Shown: positions 36,736 through 45,185 of the stretch, one piece after another
How positions within the stretch are numbered: position 1 is the stretch's first letter
How the letters are laid out: every line of letters begins with the position of its first letter
DNA from: Devosia indica
GTDB taxonomy: Bacteria; Pseudomonadota; Alphaproteobacteria; Rhizobiales; Devosiaceae
Assembly: GCF_003056405.1 (NCBI RefSeq)
Contig: NZ_PYVZ01000005.1
Coordinates: 62,001 to 126,000, forward strand
Direction of reading: 5' to 3'
Length of the DNA stretch: 64,000 bases
Program-made: the position numbers and the translations under genes
Notes under the pieces: generated by a model
Told to the model about the DNA's origin: nothing
Databases searched by the model: none
What the model saw: the letters and a program-made list of their open reading frames with translations, nothing else

Positions 36736-36917
36736 CGATGCGGCCTCCGGCGGCGCAGGCGCCAGCCTTGGGACAGTCCCTTATCCGGTTTTGGCAGCAA
36801 AGACGGGCACAAACCATCTTTGGCACTGGTTAACCCTAACGGGTTTGTGGCCCGCCGTCACGACAAAGCCGGGGCGGTTGACCCCGGCTTGGCAATGAAT
36901 TGATTGAGAAAAGCCCG

Positions 36918-37487
36918 TCAGAACGGGTTCCAGGTCGGCTCGGCGGTAAAGTTGAGATAGCCAACATTGATGCCCAACCGTGCGCCGACGCCGGAGCGGA
37001 TCGGCACCACCACGACATTGCCGCGTTTGGTGACGGTCATGCCCACGCCACCAATGACATAGGCAGAGCCATCGACGCCCGGATAGCGCCCCAGAATGTC
37101 CTGGATGGTGGAAAGGTTATAAACCAGCATCATCACCTTGGAGCCGTCCGCACCGATATCAAGGCCAACACTGGGCCCTTGCCAGAAGATCGAAAACTGA
37201 CCGGCATTGCGGGTGTAAAGCGTCCCCTCGCCATATTTGGCACCGATGAACAGGGCACCGCCCGCTTCCTCGCCCAGGATATAGCCATTGGGCTGGCCAT
37301 ACTGGCCCACGGCCCGCTCAACCACCGAGGCCAGGCCCTGGGCGGCAGAGCCGAAAAACTCGCGGCCGCTATCCACCAGCTCCTCACCCGAAAATGTATC
37401 GCTCAGCGACCCCTGGGCGAGCGCAGGGGCGTTGAAGGCCACAAGGGCACCGATCAGGGCGGCAAACTGGGCAAGGCGCTTGAACAT
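36918..37487 (-). CDS. eipA: EipA family envelope protein (DUF1134)
   Basis: A 189-residue secreted protein with a signal peptide cleaved after about residue 25 (IGALVAFNAPALAQG). The mature part matches DUF1134: GEEAGGALFIGAKYGEGTLY, then VGLDIGADGSKVMMLVYNL, and TVTKRGNVVVVPIRSGVGARLG. In Brucella EipA is a periplasmic protein needed for envelope integrity. Length fits the family. It stands alone, divergent from the YHS-domain gene. Confidence 0.88.
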   Translation of the reverse strand: MFKRLAQFAALIGALVAFNAPALAQGSLSDTFSGEELVDSGREFFGSAAQGLASVVERAVGQYGQPNGYILGEEAGGALFIGAKYGEGTLYTRNAGQFSIFWQGPSVGLDIGADGSKVMMLVYNLSTIQDILGRYPGVDGSAYVIGGVGMTVTKRGNVVVVPIRSGVGARLGINVGYLNFTAEPTWNPF

Positions 37488-37581
37488 GGCATATCTCCCG
37501 TGTCGATCGCTGCCCTTACGAAGACCTTAAGGTCTTGGCCCCTAGTCTTGAACCCGGCATTCCCGATCATTTGGGCCAATC

Positions 37582-38079
37582 ATGCAGCATATCTCTAAAC
37601 AAATCTTAACCATGATCGCCCTTGTTCTGCCGCTTTTCGGGCCACTTCCGGCCACGGTTCAGGAAAGCCTGGCCCAATCCATCGTCACCTATGTGCTGAC
37701 CGACCCGCTGACCGGGCAGGCCATCGGCGGCATGGATCCGGTCTCCTATTTCACCGAACCGGCCCCCCTGCCCGGCAGGCCCGATTTCGAGCTGGTCTGG
37801 AAAGGTGCACCCTTCCAATTCGCCAATGCCGCCAATATGGAAATCTTCCGGCGCAATCCGGAAGTCTATGCGCCCCAATATGGCGGGCACGGTGCCATGA
37901 GCATGTCCCGCGGCTTTGTGTCCGACGCCGACCCGCTGATCTATACCGTGTTCAAGCAGCGCCTCTACATGTTCTATTCCGCAGCCAATCGCGAAGCGTT
38001 CCTGTTGGCGCCGGACGCAGCGGCCCTGCGCGGTCAGGAACATTGGACCACTCTGTCCAAAACGCTCTCGACCCGGTAG
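37582..38079 (+). CDS. Secreted YHS-domain protein
   Basis: A 165-residue protein with an N-terminal hydrophobic signal (ILTMIALVLPLFGPLPA). The core contains GMDPVSYFTEPAPLPG and KGAPFQFANAANMEIFRRNP, followed by YAPQYGGHGAMSMSRG, the pattern of periplasmic YHS proteins. The YHS domain is often linked to metal binding, but the Cys of the classic motif is not obvious here. No operon partner is evident; chpT follows after 82 bp. Confidence 0.85.
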   Translation: MQHISKQILTMIALVLPLFGPLPATVQESLAQSIVTYVLTDPLTGQAIGGMDPVSYFTEPAPLPGRPDFELVWKGAPFQFANAANMEIFRRNPEVYAPQYGGHGAMSMSRGFVSDADPLIYTVFKQRLYMFYSAANREAFLLAPDAAALRGQEHWTTLSKTLSTR

Positions 38080-38161
38080 TGCACCGCCCTCTGGCGCTTT
38101 ATTGTCCCCTAGACTGATTCTCGCCGCCATTCTGCGCATTGCGCCTACGGAGACCCGCACC

Positions 38162-38839
38162 ATGGATATTATTGAGCTCAAGGCCACCGACCTCGCCGCC
38201 ATGTTGTGCTCGCGGGTCTGCCACGACCTCATCAATCCCATCGGCGCCATCGGCAACGGCCTGGAAGTGCTGTCCGACCCCAATCAAGGCGAAATGGCCG
38301 AAGGTGCACGGGACCTGATCGCCAGCGCCGCCAGGCAGAGCCGCGCCAAGCTTGAATTCGCCCGTCTCGCCTATGGTGCCTCCTCGACCGCCGGCACCGA
38401 TATCGACACGCGCGAATGTGAGCGCGTAGCCCGCATCCTGTTCGAAATCGAAAAAGCCGATCTCGAATGGACTGTGCCGCTGATCCTTCTGCCCAAGCAC
38501 AAGGCCAAGTTGTTCATGAACATGCTGCTCATTGCAGCCGGATCGGTTCCACGCGGCGGCACGGTCACGGCTTCGATCACGGGCGCCACGGGCGAGGAAA
38601 AGTTCGAGTTCACCTCGAAAAGCGACCCGGAAAAGCGCCAGAAGACGCTGGTCCCATCAGGGTCTGCCGGACTGCTCTCCGGCATGCCCGAAGACGGTTC
38701 GGTCGATGCGCGGGGCATCCAGCCTTTCTATACGGGCCTGCTCGCCCGCATGACCGATATGGAACTCAATATCGGTCTGGAAGATGACATGTTCTTTTTC
38801 ACGGCCACGCCCAAACCAGGTGCTGCAATCGCCGAATAG
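38162..38839 (+). CDS. chpT: Histidine phosphotransferase ChpT
   Basis: A 225-residue phosphotransferase. The phosphorylated His21 sits in SRVCHDLINPIGAIGNGLEV, the ChpT signature of the dimerisation/HPt helix. The C-terminal part is a degenerate ATPase-like fold without nucleotide-binding boxes. In Caulobacter and Brucella ChpT passes phosphate from the kinase CckA to CtrA and CpdR. I chose the ATG at 38162 because the first helix then begins at the N-terminus. ctrA itself lies 4 kb downstream on the other strand. Confidence 0.94.
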   Translation: MDIIELKATDLAAMLCSRVCHDLINPIGAIGNGLEVLSDPNQGEMAEGARDLIASAARQSRAKLEFARLAYGASSTAGTDIDTRECERVARILFEIEKADLEWTVPLILLPKHKAKLFMNMLLIAAGSVPRGGTVTASITGATGEEKFEFTSKSDPEKRQKTLVPSGSAGLLSGMPEDGSVDARGIQPFYTGLLARMTDMELNIGLEDDMFFFTATPKPGAAIAE

Positions 38840-38983
38840 GGCGTAAAGACCTGCCATCATGGGATATTTCACAAGGCCAATCGGCCCTGGGCCGCAATTT
38901 CACGCCTGCGTGCTAACCATTCGCCAACCTATTGGGCGGCATAGTCGACACAGCGTCTCAACCGTCCCCAGGGGCCCCCTTCC

Positions 38984-39352
38984 ATGCGTAGCTGCCTGAT
39001 CGTCGATGATTCAAGCGTTGTGCGTAAGGTTGCGCGCCGCCTGCTGGAAGATCTCGACTATATCGTGGACGAGGCCGAGGACGGTCAGGAAGCCATCGAC
39101 AAATGCCGCCAGGAAATGCCTGACGCCATTCTGCTCGACTGGAACATGCCCATTATGAGCGGCCTGGAGTTTCTCAAGCTGCTGCGCGCCTATGTCGGCG
39201 GCGAAAAGCCCCGTGTCATCTATTGCACGGTTGAGAACGATGTCGGCGCCATTGCGCTCGCCCTAAAGGCCGGCGCCGATGACTATATGATGAAGCCGTT
39301 CGATCGCAGCGTGCTCATCAGCAAGTTCCAGGACAAGGCCGAAGCCGCCTAG
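38984..39352 (+). CDS. Single-domain response regulator (CheY-like)
   Basis: A 122-residue receiver with the acidic pair D8/D9, phospho-acceptor D52 (ILLDWNMPIMSG) and K104 (MMKPFDRSV). All catalytic residues are present. It follows chpT after 144 bp, and a gene of this kind is common beside chpT in related bacteria. It may receive phosphate from ChpT or act as an additional CheY/Cle-type motor regulator. It is clearly different from the CheY in the che operon. The partner is unknown. Confidence 0.9.
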   Translation: MRSCLIVDDSSVVRKVARRLLEDLDYIVDEAEDGQEAIDKCRQEMPDAILLDWNMPIMSGLEFLKLLRAYVGGEKPRVIYCTVENDVGAIALALKAGADDYMMKPFDRSVLISKFQDKAEAA

Positions 39353-39406
39353 CGCTTGCACGCTGGGGCGCAATCATTCCCGTCCACTCCCCTGCCGGCC
39401 GCTCGG

Positions 39407-40684
39407 TCAGATGGCCTCTGCCGCGCGCCCTTCGAGGAAGGCCTTTTCACGCGCATTGCGCGTCAACTCGGCGGCCCGCCTGAATTCGAGATTGGCTTCG
39501 GTGTGACGCCCCAGCTTGCGCAGCATATCGCCGCGCACCCCATAGAGCAGATGGTAGTTCTCAAGCGCCGGGCTGGCCTTGAGCGCATCGACCAGCGGCA
39601 GCGCCGCCGCCGGGCCCTCGGCCATCGAGACTGCCACCGCGCGATTGAGCTCGATCACCGGCGAGGGCGTCACCTGGTTGAGCAGCCCATAGAGCGCCGC
39701 AATCTGCCGCCAATCGGTCTCTTCGGCCTTGCGGGCGCGCCCATGGCAGGCGGCAATGGCGGCCTGCAGCGTATAGGGTCCGGCAATACCGCCCAGCCGC
39801 TGCGCTTTTGCCAGCCCATCGAGGCCGCGCCGGATCATCATCTGATCCCATAGCGCCCGGTTCTGATCGGGCAACAAGACCGGCTCGCCTGCTGCGTTTG
39901 TGCGCGCCCGAACCCGGGCATGCTGCAATTCCATCAAGGCCAACAGGCCATGCGCCTCCGGCTCCTCCGGGATCAGTGAGACAAGAATACGCCCCATGCG
40001 CATCGCTTCTTCGCATAATTGCGGCCGCATCCAGTCTTCGCCGGCGGTGGCGGAGTAGCCTTCATTGAAGATGAGATAGAGCACGCCCAGGACCGAAGCC
40101 ACGCGCTCCTCGCGCTCGGTTCCGCGCGGCACTTCGAAGGGAACGCCGGCCTCGGCTATGGTCCGCTTGGCCCGTACGATGCGCTGCCCGATTGTCGTAT
40201 CATTGGCCAGAAACGCGCGGGCGATCTCCTCAGTGGTCAATCCGCCGATCAGCCGCAGGGTCAGTGCCACCCGGCTTTCGGGCGGCAGTACCGGATGACA
40301 GGACGTAAAGATCAGCCGCAGCAGATCATCGCCGACCTCATCGTCCAATTGCTCATGGATCGCCGTTTCCGCGTCCAGCCGTTCATCTTCCATCTCCCGG
40401 CCAAGCGTTTCGAGCTTGCCGGCCGCCATCTTGCGATGCCGGAAATAGTCGATGGCCTTGCGCTTGCCCGCCTGCATCAACCACGCACCGGGATTGTGCG
40501 GCACACCAGCTTCCGGCCAATTCTTCAGCGCCGCCATCAGCGCTTCCTGCGCCAGTTCCTCGGCCAGCGAAATGTCACGCACCATCCGGGTCAGACCGGC
40601 AATGACACGCGCCTGCTCCACCCGCCAGACAGCGGCAATGGCGCGGTCCGTTTCCTGTCGCCCCTTGGTTGTCCCATCACCCAA
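39407..40684 (-). CDS. ECF42-type RNA polymerase sigma factor with C-terminal extension
   Basis: A 425-residue sigma factor, far longer than a normal ECF. Region 2 is seen in AEELAQEALMAALKNWPEAG and PGAWLMQAGKRKAIDYFR; region 4 in LTTEEIARAFLANDTTIGQR. The remainder is a helical, TPR-like domain (IFNEGYSATAGEDW..., then LLYGVRGDMLRKLGRHTEA) typical of ECF42. That group is usually encoded beside a small DGPF/YCII protein; none is adjacent here. The start is set by GGGAGG at 40694-40699: the ATG at 40693 directly abuts it, while the TTG at 40684 has a 9-nt spacing, so I prefer the TTG. The ATG remains possible. Confidence 0.88.
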   Translation of the reverse strand: MGDGTTKGRQETDRAIAAVWRVEQARVIAGLTRMVRDISLAEELAQEALMAALKNWPEAGVPHNPGAWLMQAGKRKAIDYFRHRKMAAGKLETLGREMEDERLDAETAIHEQLDDEVGDDLLRLIFTSCHPVLPPESRVALTLRLIGGLTTEEIARAFLANDTTIGQRIVRAKRTIAEAGVPFEVPRGTEREERVASVLGVLYLIFNEGYSATAGEDWMRPQLCEEAMRMGRILVSLIPEEPEAHGLLALMELQHARVRARTNAAGEPVLLPDQNRALWDQMMIRRGLDGLAKAQRLGGIAGPYTLQAAIAACHGRARKAEETDWRQIAALYGLLNQVTPSPVIELNRAVAVSMAEGPAAALPLVDALKASPALENYHLLYGVRGDMLRKLGRHTEANLEFRRAAELTRNAREKAFLEGRAAEAI

Positions 40685-40828
40685 ACCGGCCATCCTCCCG
40701 ATAGTGGTGCGCCCAAATCGGGGAGAGCATCTATGCTGGGGCCACAAGGTCAAGTCAAAATACAAACGTCTTCCGCAAGCGGCCCGATAGCGGAGGACAA
40801 CCTGCCAGGAGCCTGGGCTCCTTCCGCC

Positions 40829-41986
40829 TTACTCCCGCACCTCAAATCGCAGTCCACCGATCACGCAGCCTTCCGCCATGCCGATGGCCAGACCGGCAGC
40901 ATCATCCTGGACGGGGCAGGTCATGGGGAAGCTGGCGGTGCCGACATATCCGGTGACTTCGGAGAGCACCAGTTCGCCATTCCCGAGCGTATAGTCACCT
41001 TCGACGAGGGTGCCCGTACGGTCCTGCATTTCGAACCGGCCATCTTCGCCAAGGGTGAGGCGCAATCCATTGGCCTCACCTTCAGTCATGACCTCGAAAG
41101 TCCGAGCCTGCTGGGCCCGTTCGTCATCGTCCTCAGGCACTTGCGATGCGATGCGCGCCTCGATCTCTGCCAGCTCGCGCGAACGTTCGGTCAGGGTCTG
41201 GGTCAATTCCTCAACCTGTGGCTGCAGGTCTTGTAACTGTTCCTGATACCCCTGCACATCTTCCTCAAGGCGATTGCGCTGAGTTGTCAGTTCATCGACC
41301 TGCTCTTGCAAAGCGGCCAGATCGGCATCCGCTGCCTCCGCCTGCTGGGCAAGTTCTGCCCGCTCGTCCTGTGCGGCCGTCAGCTCTTCGCGCGCCGACT
41401 GCAGGCGGCTCTGCGTTTCCGCCAGGCTGGCCGTGGCCTCGGCCGCCTCATCGGCGAGCTGCGCAACATTGGCTGTGGCCGTCTCCTCCTGTCGGCGCGC
41501 CTCTTCCAGACGCGAACCAACATCGTTCAATTGCCGGCTGGAACTCTGTATCTCGGACTGCAGCGCCGCCTGACGCGCCGCCAGTTCCTGAACCGAGGCG
41601 GTGGCCTCCTCGGCGCGCGCCTCAAGGGCAGCGACCTCTTCCTGTGTCGCTGTCAACGACTGCGAAACGCTTTCAAGCTCGCCATTGCGGGCCTCAAAAT
41701 CCTGATTGGCCGCTTCGAGCTGGTTATTGGCAGCCGCCAGTTCCGCCTCGACACTTGCCAATTCGGCCCTGGCACTGTCCAGCGCGCCGGACGTCTCTTC
41801 CCGTTCGGCGAGGTTCTGCTGGGCAGCATCCCGCTCGGCGGTCAACGTCGCCATGTCGGCCCGCAATTGCTCGTTCTGCCCGGTGCTGTTGATCCACATG
41901 GCCACGAAGGCCAGCCAGCCAGCGACGGCGATGATGAGCACTGTCAGGACAAGCGGCTCGCGCAGGCGATTAGAGAGGTCGGCCAT
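40829..41986 (-). CDS. Membrane-anchored coiled-coil protein with C-terminal beta domain
   Basis: A 385-residue protein. A membrane helix near the N-terminus (about residues 13-32, VLTVLIIAVAGWLAFVAMWI) is followed by roughly 260 residues of very regular Ala/Glu/Gln coiled coil. The last 85 or so residues form a small domain (TEGEANGLRLTLGEDGRFEM, YTLGNGELVLSEVTG, and FPMTCPVQDDAAGL with Cys) that looks beta-rich, similar in style to small lipocalin-like or inhibitor domains. If the N-terminus is in, the coil and this domain are periplasmic. I know no named family. It lies between the sigma factor gene and ctrA, on the same strand. Confidence 0.78.
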   Translation of the reverse strand: MADLSNRLREPLVLTVLIIAVAGWLAFVAMWINSTGQNEQLRADMATLTAERDAAQQNLAEREETSGALDSARAELASVEAELAAANNQLEAANQDFEARNGELESVSQSLTATQEEVAALEARAEEATASVQELAARQAALQSEIQSSSRQLNDVGSRLEEARRQEETATANVAQLADEAAEATASLAETQSRLQSAREELTAAQDERAELAQQAEAADADLAALQEQVDELTTQRNRLEEDVQGYQEQLQDLQPQVEELTQTLTERSRELAEIEARIASQVPEDDDERAQQARTFEVMTEGEANGLRLTLGEDGRFEMQDRTGTLVEGDYTLGNGELVLSEVTGYVGTASFPMTCPVQDDAAGLAIGMAEGCVIGGLRFEVRE

Positions 41987-42142
41987 ATGAGTTCCCCCTG
42001 AAATTGTATCAGGACGAAACGTGGCGCAGCCGGGCCGGTTCCGAATACCGTGCGCTTTGTCCGCGCCTATTGCTCACACAGGCAAAGAAAAGCCCCGCGC
42101 GACAAGGCCACGCGAGGCTCAGAGACTGATCCGGCCGATGGC

Positions 42143-42850
42143 TCAGGCGACGTTTTCGGCGTAGCCTTCAGCGTCATCGGGTTCACGCAGCACATAGCCG
42201 CGGCCCCAGACGGTTTCGATGTAGTTCTTGCCGCCGGTAGCAACGCTAAGCTTTTTGCGCAGCTTGCAAATGAAGACGTCGATGATCTTCAATTCCGGCT
42301 CATCCATGCCACCATAGAGGTGGTTGAGGAACATTTCCTTGGTGAGCGTGGTGCCCTTGCGGAGCGAAAGCAGCTCCAGCATCTGGTATTCCTTGCCGGT
42401 CAGATGCACGCGGGCGCCCTGGACCTCGACGGTCTTGGTGTCGAGATTGACCATCAGATCGCCGGTGGAGATGACCGACTGGGCATGGCCCTTGGAACGG
42501 CGGACAATGGCGTGGATGCGGGCCACGAGCTCGTCCTTGTGGAAGGGCTTGGTCATATAGTCATCGGCGCCGAAGCCGAGACCACGAACCTTGTCCTCGA
42601 TGCCGGCAAGGCCGGACAGAATAAGAATGGGCGTCTGAACCTTGGCGACGCGAAGTGTCCGCAAGACTTCGTAACCGCTCATATCCGGCAGGTTCAGATC
42701 CAGCAGAATAATATCGTAGTCGTATAGTTTCCCGAGATCCACGCCTTCTTCACCGAGATCGGTGGTATAGACGTTGAAACTTTCGGACTTCAGCATCAAT
42801 TCGATGCTCTGCGCTGTCGCGCTGTCGTCCTCAATAAGGAGTACCCGCAT
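42143..42850 (-). CDS. ctrA: Cell-cycle master response regulator CtrA
   Basis: A 235-residue OmpR-type regulator. The receiver has D8/D9-type acidic residues (LLIEDDSAT), phospho-acceptor D51 ([20 protein letters not shown], in part) and the Lys in [10 protein letters not shown]. The DNA-binding domain shows [34 protein letters not shown] and [11 protein letters not shown], all diagnostic for CtrA. It binds TTAA-N7-TTAA to control replication, division and flagellar genes. The C-terminus ends GYAENVA, a hydrophobic Ala-ending tail of the kind needed for ClpXP proteolysis. The region upstream contains CtrA-like boxes and GANTC sites. Confidence 0.97.
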   Translation of the reverse strand: MRVLLIEDDSATAQSIELMLKSESFNVYTTDLGEEGVDLGKLYDYDIILLDLNLPDMSGYEVLRTLRVAKVQTPILILSGLAGIEDKVRGLGFGADDYMTKPFHKDELVARIHAIVRRSKGHAQSVISTGDLMVNLDTKTVEVQGARVHLTGKEYQMLELLSLRKGTTLTKEMFLNHLYGGMDEPELKIIDVFICKLRKKLSVATGGKNYIETVWGRGYVLREPDDAEGYAENVA

Positions 42851-43008
42851 TATATTCCCCTTGTCATTCGTTCCTGCTGGAACCCGCGGGAGGCCGAGCC
42901 AATCTGCCCTTCCCGCTCCAACCCTACTGGATATGACTTCAAGCCTAAGCCCAACTAGTTAACAAAGTTTAATTCTGATCCGCAATACGCAAACGCCGTT
43001 AGGATGAA

Positions 43009-43023
43009 TTAATCTTAACTTAT
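43009..43023. promoter_or_regulatory. CtrA-like box in the ctrA upstream region
   Basis: TTAA-N7-TTAT (7 of 8 matches) lies 159 bp upstream of ctrA. Nearby are further TTAA half-sites with other spacing: TTAA-N6-TTAA at 42959-42972 and TTAA-N9-TTAA at 43056-43072. Autoregulation of ctrA is the obvious reading. Confidence 0.45.
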
Positions 43024-43087
43024 TGAAAAATAAAGATAAATGACCTGAAAATTTCTTAAGGTACTACATTAAGAAAGAGTTCCAAGA

Positions 43088-43231
43088 GACTCTCAGGACT
43101 CAGGCATTCAGGGCATTTGGAGGGAGTTCGGCCACATTTGCGCCACAGGACACAATCCACCGATCATCTCAGCCAGTAGCGCTTTTGCGTTAATGATCGG
43201 TTACCATCCGATTCGTCAGTCGGCGCGATTC
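43088..43231. promoter_or_regulatory. GANTC sites in the ctrA-fliI intergenic region
   Basis: Four GANTC sites are found at 43088, 43097, 43210 and 43227. In Caulobacter the early ctrA promoter is controlled by CcrM methylation of such a site. The 459-bp gap between ctrA and fliI carries no gene I can support. Confidence 0.5.
43190..43204 (+). promoter_or_regulatory. CtrA-like box upstream of fliI
   Basis: TTAA-N7-TTAC, 7 of 8 matches to the CtrA consensus, lies 106 bp before the fliI start. The third base position varies as in many natural CtrA sites. Confidence 0.55.
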
Positions 43232-43309
43232 GAGCACCCGAAGAAACCATAATTGTGGCACCCGGGTCACCTCCTGGACCCCCAAGATGAACGATTTCTG
43301 GAACGCGGC

Positions 43310-44644
43310 ATGAACATGAAGGCCCTGATCTCGGCCATCGACGCCATCGACGACGTGGAAGTGTTTGGACGGGTCAAATCCGTGCAGGGGCTGCTGATTG
43401 AAATCGTCGGCCCGGTGCGCGAACTGCGCGTGGGCGGACGGGTGATCATCGAGGCCACCGACGGTCATCATCTTGGCGCCGAGATCATCGGCTTCCGCGA
43501 CGGCCATGCCCTCTGCCTGCCCTTCGGCGAACTGGGCGGCGTGCGCCTGGGCTGCAAGGCGGTGTTTCGCCGCCATGACGGCTCGGTCAACCCTTCGGAG
43601 GGCTGGCTGGGCCGGGTGGTCAATGCCAGGGGCGAACCCATTGACGGCTTGGGCCCCCTACCCTTGGGCGAGACATCCTATCCTCTGCGCCAGTCGCCCC
43701 TGGCCGCACACGACCGGGACCGCGTCGGCAAGCCGATCGAACTGGGCGTGCGGTGCCTCAACACCTTTGCCACCATGTGCGAAGGCCAGCGCATGGGCAT
43801 CTTTGCCGGCTCGGGCGTTGGCAAGTCGGTACTGATGTCGATGCTCGCCCGCAATACCGATGTCGATGTTTCCGTGATCGGTCTGATCGGCGAGCGCGGG
43901 CGTGAGGTGCACGAGTTCATCCAGGAGTATCTTGGCGAAGAGGGGCTGGCGCGGGCCGTCGTTGTCGTGGCCACCAGCGACGAAGCCGCGCTGATGCGCC
44001 GCCAGGCTGCTTTCATCTCGATGTCGATCGCCGAATATTTCCGTGACAGCGGCCGCCGCGTGCTTTGCATGATGGACAGCCTGACCCGATTTGCCATGGC
44101 CCAGCGCGAGATTGGCCTGGCCATTGGCGAGCCGCCCACGGCCAAGGGCTATCCGCCGACCGTCTTCACCGAACTGCCGCGCCTGCTCGAACGCGCGGGA
44201 CCCGGCAAACCGAATTCTGGCTCCATTACCGGACTGTTTACCGTTTTGGTGGAAGGTGATGATCACAATGAGCCCATTGCCGATGCCGTGCGCGGCATTC
44301 TCGATGGTCACATTGTAATGGAGCGCGGCATTGCCGAACGGGGACGCTACCCGGCCGTCAATGTGCTCCGGTCCATCTCGCGGACCATGCCAGGCTGTGT
44401 GCCCGAAGATGTTCGGCCCACCCTGTCTCGGGCGCGGGAGCTCATGTCCATATTTTCGGACATGGAGGAACTGATCCGGCTGGGGGCTTACCGGAAAGGG
44501 TCAGATCCGAATGTGGACCGCGCCATCGCTATCTTCCCCAAGCTGGAAGCCTTTCTGGGCCAGCAGCGGGACGAGACCACGACGATTGCCGAGGGCTATG
44601 CCATGCTCGCCGGACTGATCGCCGAGGCGGATGCGCGGGACTGA
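43310..44644 (+). CDS. fliI: Flagellum-specific ATPase FliI
   Basis: A 444-residue ATPase of the flagellar export apparatus. Walker A is GSGVGKS in [15 protein letters not shown]; the family signature [11 protein letters not shown] and the PSARLAREQL-like block, here [20 protein letters not shown], are clear. [14 protein letters not shown] and [14 protein letters not shown] follow. ATG at 43310 is chosen; another ATG lies two codons downstream. Together with FliH (26.6 kb) and FliJ (next gene) it powers early export. Expression is probably under CtrA, given the box upstream. Confidence 0.96.
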   Translation: MNMKALISAIDAIDDVEVFGRVKSVQGLLIEIVGPVRELRVGGRVIIEATDGHHLGAEIIGFRDGHALCLPFGELGGVRLGCKAVFRRHDGSVNPSEGWLGRVVNARGEPIDGLGPLPLGETSYPLRQSPLAAHDRDRVGKPIELGVRCLNTFATMCEGQRMGIFAGSGVGKSVLMSMLARNTDVDVSVIGLIGERGREVHEFIQEYLGEEGLARAVVVVATSDEAALMRRQAAFISMSIAEYFRDSGRRVLCMMDSLTRFAMAQREIGLAIGEPPTAKGYPPTVFTELPRLLERAGPGKPNSGSITGLFTVLVEGDDHNEPIADAVRGILDGHIVMERGIAERGRYPAVNVLRSISRTMPGCVPEDVRPTLSRARELMSIFSDMEELIRLGAYRKGSDPNVDRAIAIFPKLEAFLGQQRDETTTIAEGYAMLAGLIAEADARD

Positions 44645-44706
44645 AGGGCTGGCTGAATGTGTATGGGCCGGTCCGGAACTGACTTGATGTGTAAGGAGTA
44701 CAGGTC

Positions 44707-45120
44707 TTGAAATCGCGCAGCGAGAGCCTCATTCGGCTCAAGAAGTTCCAGGTTGACGAGAAGCGCCGACAGGTTGCGCAGATCGAAATGATGGTCGCCG
44801 ACTTTGAGCGCATGGCGTCCGAACTCGACCAGCAGATCGAGATCGAGCACACCAAGACCGGCATTTCTGACACCGCTCACTTTGCCTATTCGACCTTTGC
44901 CAAGGCCGCGCTGACCCGCCGCGACAATCTGCTGGCGTCCGCCAATGACATGAAGGCCAAGCTCGAAGCCGCTCAGGACGCTCTGGCCGAGGCCCTGGAA
45001 GACCTCAAAAAGGTCGAGTTGCTCGACCAGCGCGAACACCAGCGCGAAAAAGACGAGCAGGCCAAGATCGAACAATCCGAATATGACGAAGTGGCGCGGA
45101 TGCGCTACCGCCGCCAGTAG
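44707..45120 (+). CDS. fliJ: Flagellar export chaperone FliJ
   Basis: A 137-residue, wholly helical, highly charged protein directly downstream of fliI, with the size and coiled-coil nature of FliJ (SLIRLKKFQVDEKRRQVAQI at the N-terminus). FliJ forms the central stalk of the FliI ring and links it to FlhA. The start is TTG at 44707 with AAGGAG 8 nt upstream. Family identity is low, so the call leans on position and fold. A terminator follows. Confidence 0.88.
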   Translation: MKSRSESLIRLKKFQVDEKRRQVAQIEMMVADFERMASELDQQIEIEHTKTGISDTAHFAYSTFAKAALTRRDNLLASANDMKAKLEAAQDALAEALEDLKKVELLDQREHQREKDEQAKIEQSEYDEVARMRYRRQ

Positions 45121-45136
45121 TCAATGCAGCAGACAC

Positions 45137-45164
45137 GAAAAGGCCCGCCGAAGCGGGCCTTTTG
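45137..45164 (+). terminator. Intrinsic terminator of fliI-fliJ
   Basis: A GC-rich inverted repeat, AAAAGGCCCGC / GCGGGCCTTTT with a 4-nt loop, lies about 18 bp after the fliJ stop. The A and T tracts could let it serve both the fliJ transcript and the converging PRC-barrel gene. Confidence 0.8.
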
Positions 45165-45185
45165 CTATTGGCATATGGGGATGCC

